Source of the DNA: Ottelia alismoides
Taxonomy: Eukaryota > Streptophyta > Magnoliopsida > Alismatales > Hydrocharitaceae
Reading direction: 5' to 3'
Assembly (NCBI GenBank): GCA_037367405.1
Contig: JAZKJV010010541.1
Span: 62,001 to 126,000 of the forward strand
Length of the DNA: 64,000 nt
Shown: in pieces, positions 35,063 to 46,656 of the stretch
Position numbering within the stretch: position 1 is the stretch's first letter
How the letters are laid out: the number at the start of each line of letters is the position of its first letter
Program-made: the position numbers and the translations under genes
The notes under the pieces: model-generated
Seen by the model: the letters and a program-made list of their open reading frames with translations, nothing else
The model's database searches: none
What the model was told of the DNA's origin: nothing

Positions 35063-38000
35063 TCACAAAAATTTAATCAATGTACATGATGATAGAGCAT
35101 AAATTGTTCCACAAAATACAATTTTTAGAATGCAGAAATGATGATAAATGACTCATAAATAGAGACACAAACATAAGGTTCTAAATGCAATACTTAATAA
35201 ATAAGAAATAAAAGAAAATGCAATATATGCAATTACTAAACTTGAAAGGTTATGCATGCAATTTACCCAGCAATCACGTGTGGCGCACATGCTTCTGGAA
35301 GGCAGGACTTTTGCTTGAAAGTTTGGAAGTGGAGGGGCGTCAGTGCAAAGTCTCCATGCAGACGCGTGATGCGTACGTGCATCATACTAGCAAGGACGTA
35401 TCAGTGATATCCATGAACTAAGGGGATTTCTTGAAATTATCCCTAGAAGGGGGTGCGCTTCCCACGTGAGGACCTGCCGCCTCCCCCTTTCTTCGTTGGT
35501 TATACCAAGAGAGGAAGCAACGATGAAGTGCGAGGGTCATGTACGGCTGAGGGCTCCATTTGCCAGAGGCGAAGATGCGTATCTGTCGAGCGGTGGAGGA
35601 TGACCAACAAGGATGGCTAGGTCGAAGAGGTGCAGAGCTCTGTGGTGTTAAGCGGGTTGGAGGAGAAGGGTTGAGTTCTGTGGAGGAGAGGAAATCCCAA
35701 GGGTGGTGTTGCACAACTGATGGTTGAGAAGGAAGATAAGCAGCCTTGCAAGGGGGCAAGTAAGGGGCGGCGATGGGGCATGGCCTGTGAAGGTGCATGG
35801 TGCGGTTGTTGTTGGAGGTTCCCAGTAGTGCAGTGCCTAAAATTTTTGTGAAAACATCTTTCCCACACCTACATCATGAGGGTCCAAAGATTTTTGAGCC
35901 TGCAAATGTGATCACATGAAGAAGGGGATGGCACCGGAGACATGCAAATGTGAACCTTCTGCTCGAAATTCTAGATTTCGACCATAGGTGTAATTTATTA
36001 GGTGAAATCTTGCTCAAATGATGGGATTAGGAATGTGTATGGATTGAGACTCCTCTAATGGTGGAGGAAGAGGAGAAAGGCCTCGACTCAGATGAGTCAA
36101 GGATGAGAGATAAGCATAGGAAAGAAGATGAAATGTGGGGATCTGGAGGTGGTTGTGATCTAGAGATAGTTGAATTTGGGTTCTAATGAAGAAAAGGAAA
36201 ATGGATTGAGAATTTAGATAATTCTTAGGTAGCAAAGAAATGAAGTGACAAACAAAAAGAAGAAGAGGAAGAGCATGTGGATTACCTGGAGTGTTCACTG
36301 TAGGGTGCTGAGCACAAAGGATGCCCATCGATTATCGCCTTTAGGCCTTGGTGAGAAGTGGTCAAAGCTTAGTAGAGACTCTAGGAGTTCTATGTCAAGG
36401 TAGATAACCACCTTGGATCTCGCCAATTTGGAGCGGATGAATGGAACGATGTCGTGGCTACGAGCAATTATGGGTAGTTGGGAAAAGCGGGAGGTGCGCG
36501 AGAGGGAGAGATGGGGGTGTGCAATTTGGGAATGAGTGGCAGTTGCCACATGATGTGGGAAGGGAGAGGCGCACCACCGCAGGAGGCAAAAGGCTGTTGC
36601 GTAGGAGGTGGCAGGCTATTGTGCAGAAGGTTGCATAGGGGAGTTGGCGAGCACGCGTGATCATGCGGGAAATTAGGCACGGGTCCTGTGTGGAGGCCAG
36701 CTACAGGGAGAGAGGGAATGATGGGGGTGATGGGAGAAGATGGAAGAGAGAGGGAGGTTAGGTACCGTAGGGAAGGGGTGGTACTTGGGGCGCACTGCCA
36801 TGCAAGGTGCGATCCCCACACTGTGCGAGAAGGAGGACAGGGGCCACGTGGCGCGTGGGGGCGTGGCCACGTGGCAAGTGAAAATAAAATAAAATGAAAT
36901 TAATAATAATAAACAATAAATAATAAATAAAATAATAAATAAATACAATAAAGATAAATAAAATAAATAAATAAAAAACTAAATAATAATAATTGAAATA
37001 ATAAAATAAATAATAATAAGAAAAGTAATAAATAACTAAAGATAAAATAAATAAGTAAATAATAATGTAAATAAATAATAATAAACAAATAAAATAAATA
37101 ATAATAATAATTAAAGTAATAAATAACTAAAGATAAATAAATAAATAATATTGTAATAAAATAAATAATAATTAAAATAATAAAAATGGGGGTGACATGT
37201 GGCAACTCGAGGAGGTGCCATATGTCACACCCAAAAAAGTAAAAAAATAAATGTAAATAAAAAATAAAAAACAAATAACAAAAGGGGTCAAAGAAAAAAG
37301 TGGTCAACACGAAATTGCTCGTCTCGACGACATCTACAACTTTCGTGAAGGATCAAAAATCAAAATAAATCATCCGTACAAAAAGTATTGGTATCTTATA
37401 GGTATAAAATACCGTATTTTTGTCTTTTGAAGTTTTTTTGGCATTTTAAAATAACACAAAAATCAAAATAAAAATCGAATAAAAAATGAAATAAGTATTT
37501 ACAACTCAATCTATTTTTTGTATTTTTAATAACTAAGAAAATAATAAATAAAATATATAAATAAAGGGGACATCCGTACAATATACAAATGAGACTAAAA
37601 CCCAAGTTTCACATACAAATACCGATTCTTTTGAATTTGATCTTTTTTAAAGGTAATTGAACATACATTAATTCAAAAGTGACTAGGGGTCCATAGGAGA
37701 CTACATCAGAGATACATTCATGTTTTAAAGCTCTTAATCTCAAACTAGGGTTTGGGTTTTATTGTTTAATTTTACAATTTAGTATTTTTTTTGATATTTT
37801 TCCTTTATTAGTATTATTAATATATACACTAGAGTTGATTTTATTCAATTCCGAGTTAGTGAAAAATAGATTTAAAAAATAGTGAAACTATGGTGATATA
37901 CATGTGATATTTACAAGTGAATTTGGATTCTTATTTAATGCAAATAAGCATGCTAAAATGCAGACATTAATTCTAAATGCATGAATGAGAATAATGCAAA

Positions 38001-38080
38001 ATAAATAGAGAATTGCAGCTAATTACTTTGGAACGAAGCTCTATTTTCAACTTTTATAGTGATGAATCATGGATTCATCA
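35063..38080 (-). repeat. LTR of element D
   Basis: The minus-strand LTR start TGATGAATCCATGATTCATCA is at 38,080, where E coding sequence stops. The U3 half (about 36,400-38,080) duplicates the neighbouring copy; the R/U5 half (35,063-36,400) contains a GC-richer part (35,260-35,860). No primer site follows it, because the second partial LTR does. Frames at 35,418-35,868 and 36,295-36,821 have no family signature. Confidence 0.7.
36880..37190. repeat. AAT/AAAT simple-sequence tract in D LTR
   Basis: About 300 bp of (AAT)n and (AAAT)n with few interruptions. The equivalent tract in the other D unit (34,070-34,190) is only about 110 bp, which accounts for most of the length difference between the copies. 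Confidence 0.8.
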
Positions 38081-38550
38081 TGGAGATATGCAGTAGAGAC
38101 TGCAATATATATCATGAATAAGATTCCTAGAAAATCCATACCTAAGACTCCTCATGAGCTTTTGTATGGAACCAAACCTAGTGTTAATCACTGAAGGATT
38201 TGGGGTTGCTTAGTTCATGCGAACAACATGGATGCAAGTAAGCTAGAATCTTACACTCGTGAGTGCTACTCCATTGGTTATGTTAAGGATGGTATTAGAT
38301 ACCAGCTTTATGACCCCGAGACTTAGAAGGTCTTCCTCTCAAGATATGTCAAATTTACAGAGGATGATTTCCTTAAAATTCAAGATAAAATTGAAGTAAA
38401 GGAACTCTTTGAATTCCCTAAGGATACTAAATTTCCCGAACCAGAAACCGAGGAAGTAAATGAAGATGTAACACATGTACCTCTTCGAAGGAGTTTGAGG
38501 GTCGTTGCTCCACCTAAATGGCATATTCCATGTGTCAAATGAAACTAACA
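38081..38550 (+). pseudogene. Integrase C-terminal part of element E
   Basis: Reads WRYAVETAIYIMNKIPRKS, PKTPHELLYGTKPSVN, then after a stop RIWGCLVHANN, YSIGYVKDGIRYQLYDPET, VKFTEDDF and RRSLRVVAPPKW. This is the end of the copia integrase core and the following linker to RT. The catalytic DDE part is not present. Internal stops at about 38,190 and 38,325. Confidence 0.78.
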
Positions 38551-38639
38551 ATGATCCAGCTTCATTTAATGAAGCACTTGCGGATCATGACATGGATTAA
38601 TGGATGCTAGCAATGAAGTTTGAAATAGACTCGATGCAT

Positions 38640-39410
38640 AAAAATGTTGTATGGACCTAAGGATCCACCTAGAGGGGTAAAACCCATTGGGTGATAATGG
38701 ATCTTCAAGAGAAAGAGGGGACCTGATGGGAAAGTAGCAACTTTCAAAGTATGGCTTGTAGACAAGGGTTACACACAGAGAGAAGGCATCGACTATGACG
38801 ATAAATTCTCTCCGGTGGCTATCCTTAAGTCCATCAGGGCAATGCTAGCTATAGCTGCATATCTTGTCTATGTCATCTGGAAGATGGATTTTAAGACAGC
38901 TTTCCTTAATGGTTACTTCAAAGAGGATATCTATATGGAGCAACGCCAGTGCTTCATAATCGAGGAAGGCAAAGAATGCAAGCTGAAGAAATCAATTTAT
39001 GGGCTCAGACAAGCTTCTCATAGATAGAACATCAGATTTGAAGAAACCATAAAGAGTTATGATTTTATGCAGAATCCTGATGAACCGTGTATATACAAGA
39101 AGCTTAGTGGGAGCACCATTGTATTCATCATGCATTATGTAGATGACACCCTTATTACTGGGAATTATACCAGGATGAGGACCAGTGATAAGATTTGGCT
39201 ATCCCATACCTTCGAGATGAAAGATCTTGGAGAAACCACTTACATCTTGAGTTTGAAGCTGTTCAGAAACTGAGAAAAGAGGATTTTGGGATTGTCACAG
39301 CATGGGTACATTAAGAAAATCTTGGAGCGGTTCCATATAGAGAACTCCAAGAAAGGTTTCCTTCCCTTAAGACATGGTATACATCTATCTAAAGGGATGG
39401 CTTCTCAACG
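38640..39410 (+). pseudogene. Copia reverse transcriptase of element E
   Basis: Segments in order are a linker start (38,640-38,814), a 70-codon frame with AILKSIRAMLAIAAYLVYVI, WKMDFKTAFLNGYFKEDIYM and KKSIYGLRQASHR (38,815-39,027), and a 68-codon frame with NPDEPCIYKKLSGS, MHYVDDTLITGN and FEMKDLGETTYIL (39,067-39,273). The first Asp (in WKMDFKTAFLNG) and the YVDD motif (39,136-39,147) are both intact. Stops at 39,027 and 39,271 break the chain. The downstream text RFHIENSKKGFLPL continues the family pattern. Confidence 0.85.
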
Positions 39411-39429
39411 TGTTGAGGAAAAGAAAGAC

Positions 39430-39944
39430 ATGGGCGGATGCCCCTAAGCATCAGCTGTAGGAAGCTTAATGTGTGCCATGATGTGCACAAGGTCAGATAT
39501 CTGCCATGCAGTGGGAGTGGTAAGTTGTTACCAATCTTGTTATGGAGAACAACACTGGAATGCAATGAAGAACATCTTCAAGTATCTAAAGCGGACACAA
39601 GATTACATCTTCATGGAGATGGTGATCTCCAATTTGTGGGATACACAGATTCTGACTACTAGTCTGATATTTGTGATCGAGAGTCAATTATGCAAGTTCA
39701 TCTTGATGCTTGGTGTATTTCCTCTAATACTCCCATTCCAATACTCTGCGATAACATGGGAGCTATATCTCAAGCAAAGGAATCCGTATGGTATAAAGAG
39801 AGTAAGCACATAGAAATAAAATACCACACCATTCAAGAGATTCAAAAGCGTGGTGACATCATCATCACCAAGGTGGTCTCTACCGATAATGTTGTTAATC
39901 CGCTTACCAAACCTTTGCACAAAAGGTTTTCAGCCAACATGTAA
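39430..39944 (+). pseudogene. Copia RNase H of element E
   Basis: Pieces include MCTRSDICHAVGVVS, HWNAMKNIFKYLKRTQDYI (39,469-39,620), FVGYTDSDY (39,635-39,662), then an 84-codon frame (39,690-39,944) with PIPILCDNMGAISQAKES, SKHIEIKYHTIQE and VVNPLTKPLHK, the usual copia RNase H end. Two frame changes separate these. RNase H would remove the RNA strand during reverse transcription. Confidence 0.82.
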
Positions 39945-40966
39945 TGAGTATGGGTTTATGGATTGTACCTGAATGGTTCTGAGGGCTAGTAGGAGATTAT
40001 TAACAATGTAAGCCTGAAGTGAACCATTCCTACAATAAATGCTATTGTAATGTTTGATATACCGATAAAATTTATAGGTTTATTTTCACTCCATGTCTGA
40101 TATTAAACGAATGAATGCAGTGTAAGGTTACTTAGTACAATTAGGGTTATGTACCAAAGCCATCTTGATGATCATATAGTTTTTGAATAAATTGTTGAAT
40201 CATAGAGGCTGATGCTTGGATGAATATCTAAAGAGTTAGATTGAGGACTCATCAAGCACTGTCAAATGATTGTTAAGAGATGATCTCCAGCTTGAGTAGG
40301 AGATGGAAATTCTTTCTCATTTGGTTAATATCTGACTGACCTCTTGATGCAGGTCGTATGCATAGGAATAGAGATTCAGAGGTGTCAGATAAGTTAGGTG
40401 AAAAAGTTAACTTAGCGAGATCGATATAACGAAGTCCTATGTCATATACTATCATGACATAGGCATGCATCCTCTGACCAGAGATGATTGTATTACTATA
40501 TGCCTAAGTATGTATATTTGGTAGACCGATAGGTTGATGGCCTGATTAAGGTCTATACACCAGCAAGCTGGTATGAATACAAGGACATATGAGTAATACA
40601 ATCTCTCAAAGGGATCGTACAGGTTCACTTGTGAACCAGAATATGTGAGCTCACTCATGATGTATTAGGACTAATCAAATTCCCATGCATGGTCATCTTG
40701 CTTTGGAAGCATGACAAGAATTTGTATGTATGATATATGCTTTTGGAAAGCATATGATGAATACCAACTCCCAATGATCGAAGTAGAAACTTAATGATAA
40801 AACCCTAAATATGATAGTGTAAATTTATCTATATCTTCAGGTTTATTCTAGGTCTTCCAATATGTAGGATGTACAGGTATTAGGAATACCTAAGGGTGAT
40901 GCGATCACTAACAATTGTATAACCATGACGCTTCCATTCCGAGGGAGTGATGAAACAAGTCAAGAT

Positions 40967-41185
40967 TTTAGTGACTCCTCTTATCAAAGAAGTGATCTAA
41001 TCTTGGTCCATATGTTGGACATTGATATGAGTGAGATTCAGATGTAATGATAAGATTAGATCCACGGTCTTTATTTTAGTGAATCCTTATATTAGAGAAG
41101 TTATCTGATCATAGTCCAAGCATTGGGCATTCATCTGAATGTGATTCATATGCAATGAGAAAATTAGATCTATGGTCTTGATTTA
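40967..41185 (+). repeat. Two-copy tandem repeat, period about 108 bp, in LTR E
   Basis: TTTAGTGA[CA]TCCT starts both copies at about 40,967 and 41,075, and ATCT[AG]ATC... TGGTCC and GATTCA[GT]ATG[TC]AATGA[TG]A recur in each. The related LTRs of G have a single copy. Confidence 0.7.
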
Positions 41186-42051
41186 ATCAAGCTTCTATGA
41201 GAGGTCCTCGATATCAAGAATTAAGACATGATCTCAATATCCAAGTCACTTACGTGGAACGTACAATTGCTATGTCCTTATCTCCACGTTTCCGTGGAGA
41301 AAGAACATTGTTTTTGAAAGAGTTCAAGAATAGTTCCGTTGTTGAATTATGTATCTGAGCATTGAGATATTGATAATTAAATGCGATTTAATTATCATGA
41401 ATAACGTGAATATGATTCGTATTATTTAAATAAATAAGAACGATGATCCAAGATAATTAAATGTGATTTAATTATCAAGGATATAAATTAAGTGGATGGT
41501 ACTATCCATATTATTTATATATATTATAGATGTGATTTATAATATATTAGAGAGAACTTATTGTAAATAGTACTTCAAATTAATTGCTGATGTGAATTGG
41601 ATTCACATTGGAAATTAATTGGAAATACTATTTACATTTATTTTAGGCTGTGAATATGATTCACAATTATTAAATGTCGTGTTCACAAAATTAAGTTGGA
41701 ATTATTTTTGTGAATTAATTTACAATAAAAGTTGTTGTAAATATATGAAAGATTGGAGTATCTAACATCATCCATTTAATGGATGGTGGACGACCACCCT
41801 TTGACTTGTTCTCAAGGGTGGTCGTCCCCCCTTTTTAGGAAGGTAGGTGGGCTCCTTCCTAATCCTTCAATCCTAATTGATTTATTTCAAATTAAATTAT
41901 GTTTGTTATTCAATATATATTTAATTTAATCTAAATTAATTGTTGTTATATTTTTACAATGAAACCTTGGCCATTGAATATAAACACAAATCAATCTCAA
42001 CCATTGATTTTGTGTTTTACATGGATTGGAATCCATGGAAACCTAAAATAC

Positions 42052-42060
42052 TATATAAGA
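42052..42060 (+). promoter_or_regulatory. TATA box of LTR E
   Basis: CTATATAAG follows CCATGGAAACCTAAAATA. The LTRs of G have a similar TATA region after a related sequence (minus strand near 50,875 and 58,885). It would start transcription of the element. Confidence 0.55.
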
Positions 42061-42624
42061 AGAGGCAACCCTAGCTCTTCTTTGATACACAACAATTTAA
42101 TCATCTCCCTATCATTCTCATACTACGTGCTCCATCTCTCTCTCTCTCATAGTGGTTGTCTACCATGTGCCCTAAAGAGAATTGCTGTCATCGCAATGCC
42201 GTCATATAGCCGCTTCGACCACTCGTGGATCTACATCTCCTTCGGTGTGCCCCGCTTGTGAAGAAGACAATGGATCTCATGTCATGAGATTAGGAGATTC
42301 GACGCTTGGATCATCAACTTGGATTACAAGGAGTACATGTCTCATCATTGCGCTTGCAAGCATCTCCTCCGTCTGATCGGACTTGAGACAAAAGGTCTCT
42401 TTTTTTAGAGACTTGATTGCAACCATGCTTCAAGAGGTAATCCTACGTCTTACTTATGGTTTGATGAAACAATCCGAGAAGTGTTCTTGGATCATGCGGT
42501 TTAATCATTTAAAGATTTTTGAATTCTGCTGTACTGAGCAACTAGTGCGACTAGTTGCTTCGATTGCATACGATACGATCATCATGCTTATGTGATTCAC
42601 TTAAGTATTTTTCGATATCCTTCA

Positions 42625-42699
42625 AGGTGAACTTGGATGATCAGAACAAAAAGGACCAACAATGCACATGTTTTCGACTATGCATGTCTAAAAGTGTAT
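42625..42699. other. Short unassigned stretch between E and LTR F
   Basis: About 75 bp directly after the E LTR end. It does not obviously match the U5 end of A or C. It may be the outermost end of LTR F or flanking DNA, so the order of insertion of E and F is undecided. Confidence 0.4.
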
Positions 42700-45250
42700 C
42701 CACACAGAGTGCAAAGATAGAGTGTCGTTGATGCAACCCACAAAAAGAACCCATGTGTACTCAACAAAAACCCACAATATAATAATAAGCAATGAATAGT
42801 AAAAAATGTGAGGCATAATTTATTATACTATACAAACAAAAATGTATAACACATAAGCATGTGGAGGTCGAACCAGAGAGAGCAAGTTAGGTAGCCTATG
42901 ATTATTGTTATTCAAGGTGTATTATGTACATATTTATCTTTAAGTCTTTTTATGTGGTTTTTTTGTTTTTAAATCTTTTTAAATTAAACTAATAGTAAAT
43001 ATAGGTAATTAATAATAAGATAAATTATAATAATATATTTTTATATATATGTAGGAAAGGATATAAAAGACAATTCCATAATCACAAGGTATATATATGT
43101 CTGTGTAATTATTTTTAATTTTGCTAATTTATAATTTCCTTTTGATACTTTTTTAAATAATATAAAAAATATATTTATATAAAATCGATTAGCACATAAT
43201 ATAAGTATATAGATAATATGTATATATTTATACAAATATAGAGAGTATATAGTGTATATATTTATAAATAGTCCAAAAGTACATGGAAAATATTTTTGTA
43301 GTCTTTAATTTTATCATGTTTTTATGATTTTTCTGGTTTTTTTTGCATATTTTTAAGTATTTTTAAAATAAAAAACATCCCAAAACCAGGATTAAATGAA
43401 TTGAATGAATTGATTTGAAGACAAAATATCAAATGAAGTCCAAAATTCTCCAAATAAAGTTTAATAGATAAGTAATAATATAAAGAAAAATCAGAGATAG
43501 GAATAAATATTTTTGGTATTTTTAATGATTTTTCCTATTTTTTACTATATTTTAGAGCTTTTAAATTTTTATCACTTTCGTTTTCTATTTTTGAAATTTT
43601 TGGTCTGGAGTTAGTATATGTCATAATAAGCTATATATAATTTATTTGTGATTTTTAAAGACATTTTAATATTTTTTGGACATTTTTAAAGCATAACATG
43701 GAATTAATGCTCATTGATTGAATTTTAATAAATTGATAAATGCCAAAAATATAAAGTAGAAATCATGTCAAGAAAGTTCACCATATAAGGCATTTACATG
43801 CGTTATTCCAAAAATAAATACAAATAGGAGATTTTTTTAAAAAATAACAAGTAAATAAAATTTCATATACTAGTAGGGGCCTATTTGTAATTAACACAAT
43901 GTATTCAAGCATTTCAGAATCATTTTACAAAACTTGAGGGCATGCATGCAATTTTCCGCAAATATCTTAAATTAAAAATGCCCTAAAAGGGCCTTTATTC
44001 AAGTATACAAAAGTTCCAGGTCCGCTCTGCAATTTTTCCACAAAAATATACATTGAACATAAAATTTAATTTATTAATAATAAATATACAAAAATGAAGG
44101 GTTATGCATGCAAAATACCCAACTCACGTTGCAAGGCATGTGAGCTGAGCTAACGTGGACATGTGGGCAAATACATGAAAGGGTAGGGGGATAGATGCAA
44201 TTTTTACACAAATTTTTACACTCAAGATAACAATTAAAATACTAAAAAGAAATAAGAAAAGGCAGAGGGATCTAAATGCAAATTTCCCCTATTTACATGC
44301 GATCCAACACCTCCAGTTGCTTCACTTGGACACATGGCTGGCATAGGATGCATGATGATGCTTAGAATGGAGCGGCTAGGATTAAATATCGGGCTGAGAT
44401 CTGGCAGTTGAGGCTCAATTGATCTGACGGTTCCAGTTGATTATGGTGTGTTGCTCATCATCGGATGGTGGAGGAAGATGGTGGAAGAACAACCAAGAAC
44501 TCATCGTGGGCGAGCTTCTATCCAATCAAGTGCATGCTTCCGACCACTTGGGACTCCACCAAATGGCTCTGATAGCTCCTGCAGCAGCTCCGCACTTGTG
44601 GAAGTCCTAAAAAATGTATGTGGTCACTATTAGACTCCTGGAGCTCCGTCGTTCCTAAATGTGCTCCTTGAAGTCAAGTGGGGCTCAGATCCCCCCTTCT
44701 AGCCATTCTTCCTATAGAATGAGAAAGGAGAAGAGAGGGCAATGCGACTGGTCTATTATTGGCGAAGGTAGAGGAGAGATGATCAAAAAATGGGGTGCTT
44801 CGGCGAGGTGGCGATGGATGAAGCACGGGTCCTTCGATCCAGAAGGAGTCGAAGGGGGCTGATGGGTCGAGGATGTGGAGAAACGAAGGGGTGAGGTGAT
44901 GGGATGATCGTGGACAACGGAGATAGAGTATCACAATGTATCAAAGTGTACAGAGCTCTAGATCTCTAGCGAGACCTAAATCTAAACCTACGCTAAAATA
45001 GTAATTGAACAAAATAAGAACGAAATCTATGAACTAAAGCTACCTAAAAATAAGGAAATCACGCAGCTCGAACCTGATGGTGGACCAAGGAGCAGGACAT
45101 CACCAGAGCACCGCCATGGACCCTCTTTCCTCCTCCTGCTATGCTCTGACCTTGGAGAAAGCACCTCTGTCATTGGCAGACTCTCACGCACATGGCTAGA
45201 CACACTATAGAGCTCGGAGAGGGATCAACGAGGAATGGAATGAATTTGAG

Positions 45251-45262
45251 TTTTATTTATAG
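45251..45262 (-). promoter_or_regulatory. TATA box of LTR F
   Basis: The minus strand reads CTATAAATAAAA at the U3 to GC-island boundary, the same place as in the units of A and in B. Confidence 0.55.
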
Positions 45263-45451
45263 ATAGGAGTTGGGTCGATCATTGATACAGATTTATTCGT
45301 GGCTCAATGCAAATCAGGCGAGGATGTCGATCGTGATGTGAACAAGATCTATGAAGGTCTCGAGGCGAATGGAGGCATAAGGCAGCCTGGAAAATTCGAG
45401 GAAGTGGGGGTGCTCGAGGCTCTGACAGGAATCAGAAGAGGGGAAGGACAG

Positions 45452-45467
45452 TTGACCAAGGTCAACA
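45452..45467. promoter_or_regulatory. W-box palindrome in LTR F
   Basis: GTTGACC and GGTCAAC arms with spacer AA lie about 190-200 bp upstream of the F TATA box (45,251-45,262, minus strand). The position matches units 2 and 3 of A and LTR B. Confidence 0.5.
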
Positions 45468-46644
45468 ATCCTCGCCTCCTGATGGGTCCACATCGGACAC
45501 TACAGGACAAGAGAGCTTGCTTTATTTGAAAATAATAAATTTAAAATAGAAAATTATTTTATTAATTTTTGATTATAAAATAAAAAATGTTTGTTATTTT
45601 ATGTAGCATTTTAATACGATTTTTATTTATTTTAATGAGTCAATTTATTACAAGTTACTTCTTACAAGTATATTTATAGGTATATTGACCTATGTTTTTT
45701 ATATTTTATTTTTTGTATATTTAATTTCATTACTTTATTTTCATAGTTTATGTATTTATAACTTATTTTTATATGCACAAATATATTTTTATTATATTTT
45801 TGATGTTATTTGTATAGTTAAATAAATAGAGGTATAATGTATATATGTATTTCATCTATATATTTATATAGACTATTTTATTTTTGTGTTATCTTTATGA
45901 TTTTATTCTATTATAAAATTTACATATACTACAAATAATAATTAAAAAAATTATAAAAATATATAAAATTATAAAATAATAAGGAATGAATAAAATGAAT
46001 ATTTTATTCATGTATACTATACAATAGGGGTCCAAAACCTAACTTTTGCATCTAAACTCCAAATTAACTAAAACCATCTTCATTAAATAACTTACTAAAA
46101 GTTATTTACAATTAAATATGATTTTGATGCATTTTGAGTTTTTATTGAAGTGATATGGGTCTGAGAAATTTGGGTTTTGGCCTTTTAATTTGGGCACAAA
46201 ATGTACAATGTATATTATTTTTGTGTAAACTCAATTTTGTATTTTTTTATACATTTTTATCTATATCTTTCATGTACATAGTTTATTGATTTGATGAATA
46301 ATAATAGAAATTAAAATGGGTCCTAAAAATGAATTATTGATGAATAAAAAAAATGTGATTTTTATTGTCTTATTGGCCCTTATCTCCCCCTACTTTATTC
46401 CTTGTCGACCACATCAATTCTTGACTTGGTCTCAAGGTTTGGGGTCATAAAGTACATTTTTCATTTTATTTATTTTTATTTTCTTTATTTATTCTTTTAT
46501 TTTTCTTTAAATAATTTAATTCCTACAATAATTATACAATAAATATTGAATGTTAATTTGTACAAAATAACGATATTTACATACATTTATCTAGGTTTAA
46601 AGGCCAAAATGAAAGAATGAAGGTGATGAAATGGAGATTCATCA

Positions 46645-46656
46645 CCCCTTATACTT
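46645..46656 (-). promoter_or_regulatory. Polypurine tract of element F
   Basis: The minus strand reads AAGTATAAGGGG directly before the LTR start TGATGAATC. It is the plus-strand primer for reverse transcription and confirms that the coding part of F lies to the right. Confidence 0.8.

Larger units (their letters stand above)
30573..38080 (-). mobile_element. Element D: older Athila-like retrotransposon fragment
   Basis: Minus-strand order from the right is LTR (35,063-38,080), an extra partial LTR copy (about 33,470-35,062), gag (31,480-33,370), linker (31,173-31,469) and protease (30,573-31,157). The rest of pol is lost or displaced beyond C, whose 3' LTR cuts the protease. Gag and LTR sequences differ clearly from A, C and F, so D is a separate family. 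The right edge abuts copia coding sequence of E in the opposite orientation. Confidence 0.8.
38081..42624 (+). mobile_element. Element E: Ty1/copia retrotransposon, 3' half
   Basis: It begins inside the integrase part of the polyprotein, directly after LTR D, and continues through RT and RNase H (to 39,944), a short spacer and the 3' LTR (39,998-42,624). The domain order IN-RT-RH is the copia order. Its LTR is clearly related to those of G, so E and G are one family in opposite orientation. The 5' half is presumably left of D, outside the window. Confidence 0.85.
39998..42624 (+). repeat. 3' LTR of element E
   Basis: Identified by alignment with the LTRs of G. The start, after a purine stretch (GGCTAGTAGGAGAT), reads TATTAACAATGTAAGCC where G has TGTTGGACATGCGAGCC, so the canonical TG has become TA. 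The end is ATATCCTTCA at 42,624, matching G. A TATA box lies at 42,052-42,060 (CTATATAAG). A tandem duplication of about 108 bp occupies 40,967-41,185, which G lacks. Frames within it have no family match. Confidence 0.83.
42700..46644 (-). repeat. 3' LTR of element F
   Basis: The minus-strand start TGATGAATCTCCATTTCATC is at 46,644, next to a clear polypurine tract. The body follows A: a W-box palindrome (45,452-45,467), a TATA box (45,251-45,262), a GC-rich island (about 44,280-45,230), a degenerate CACGTG-type inverted repeat (near 44,125), and the AT-rich tail with GTGGAGGTCGAACC near 42,865 as in A. The U5 boundary near 42,700 is approximate. Open frames inside have no family signature. 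Confidence 0.82.

Noticed and set aside
45299..45529. 76-codon frame as a small gene
   Set aside because: It lies antisense across the TATA and W-box region of LTR F; related LTRs do not keep it.
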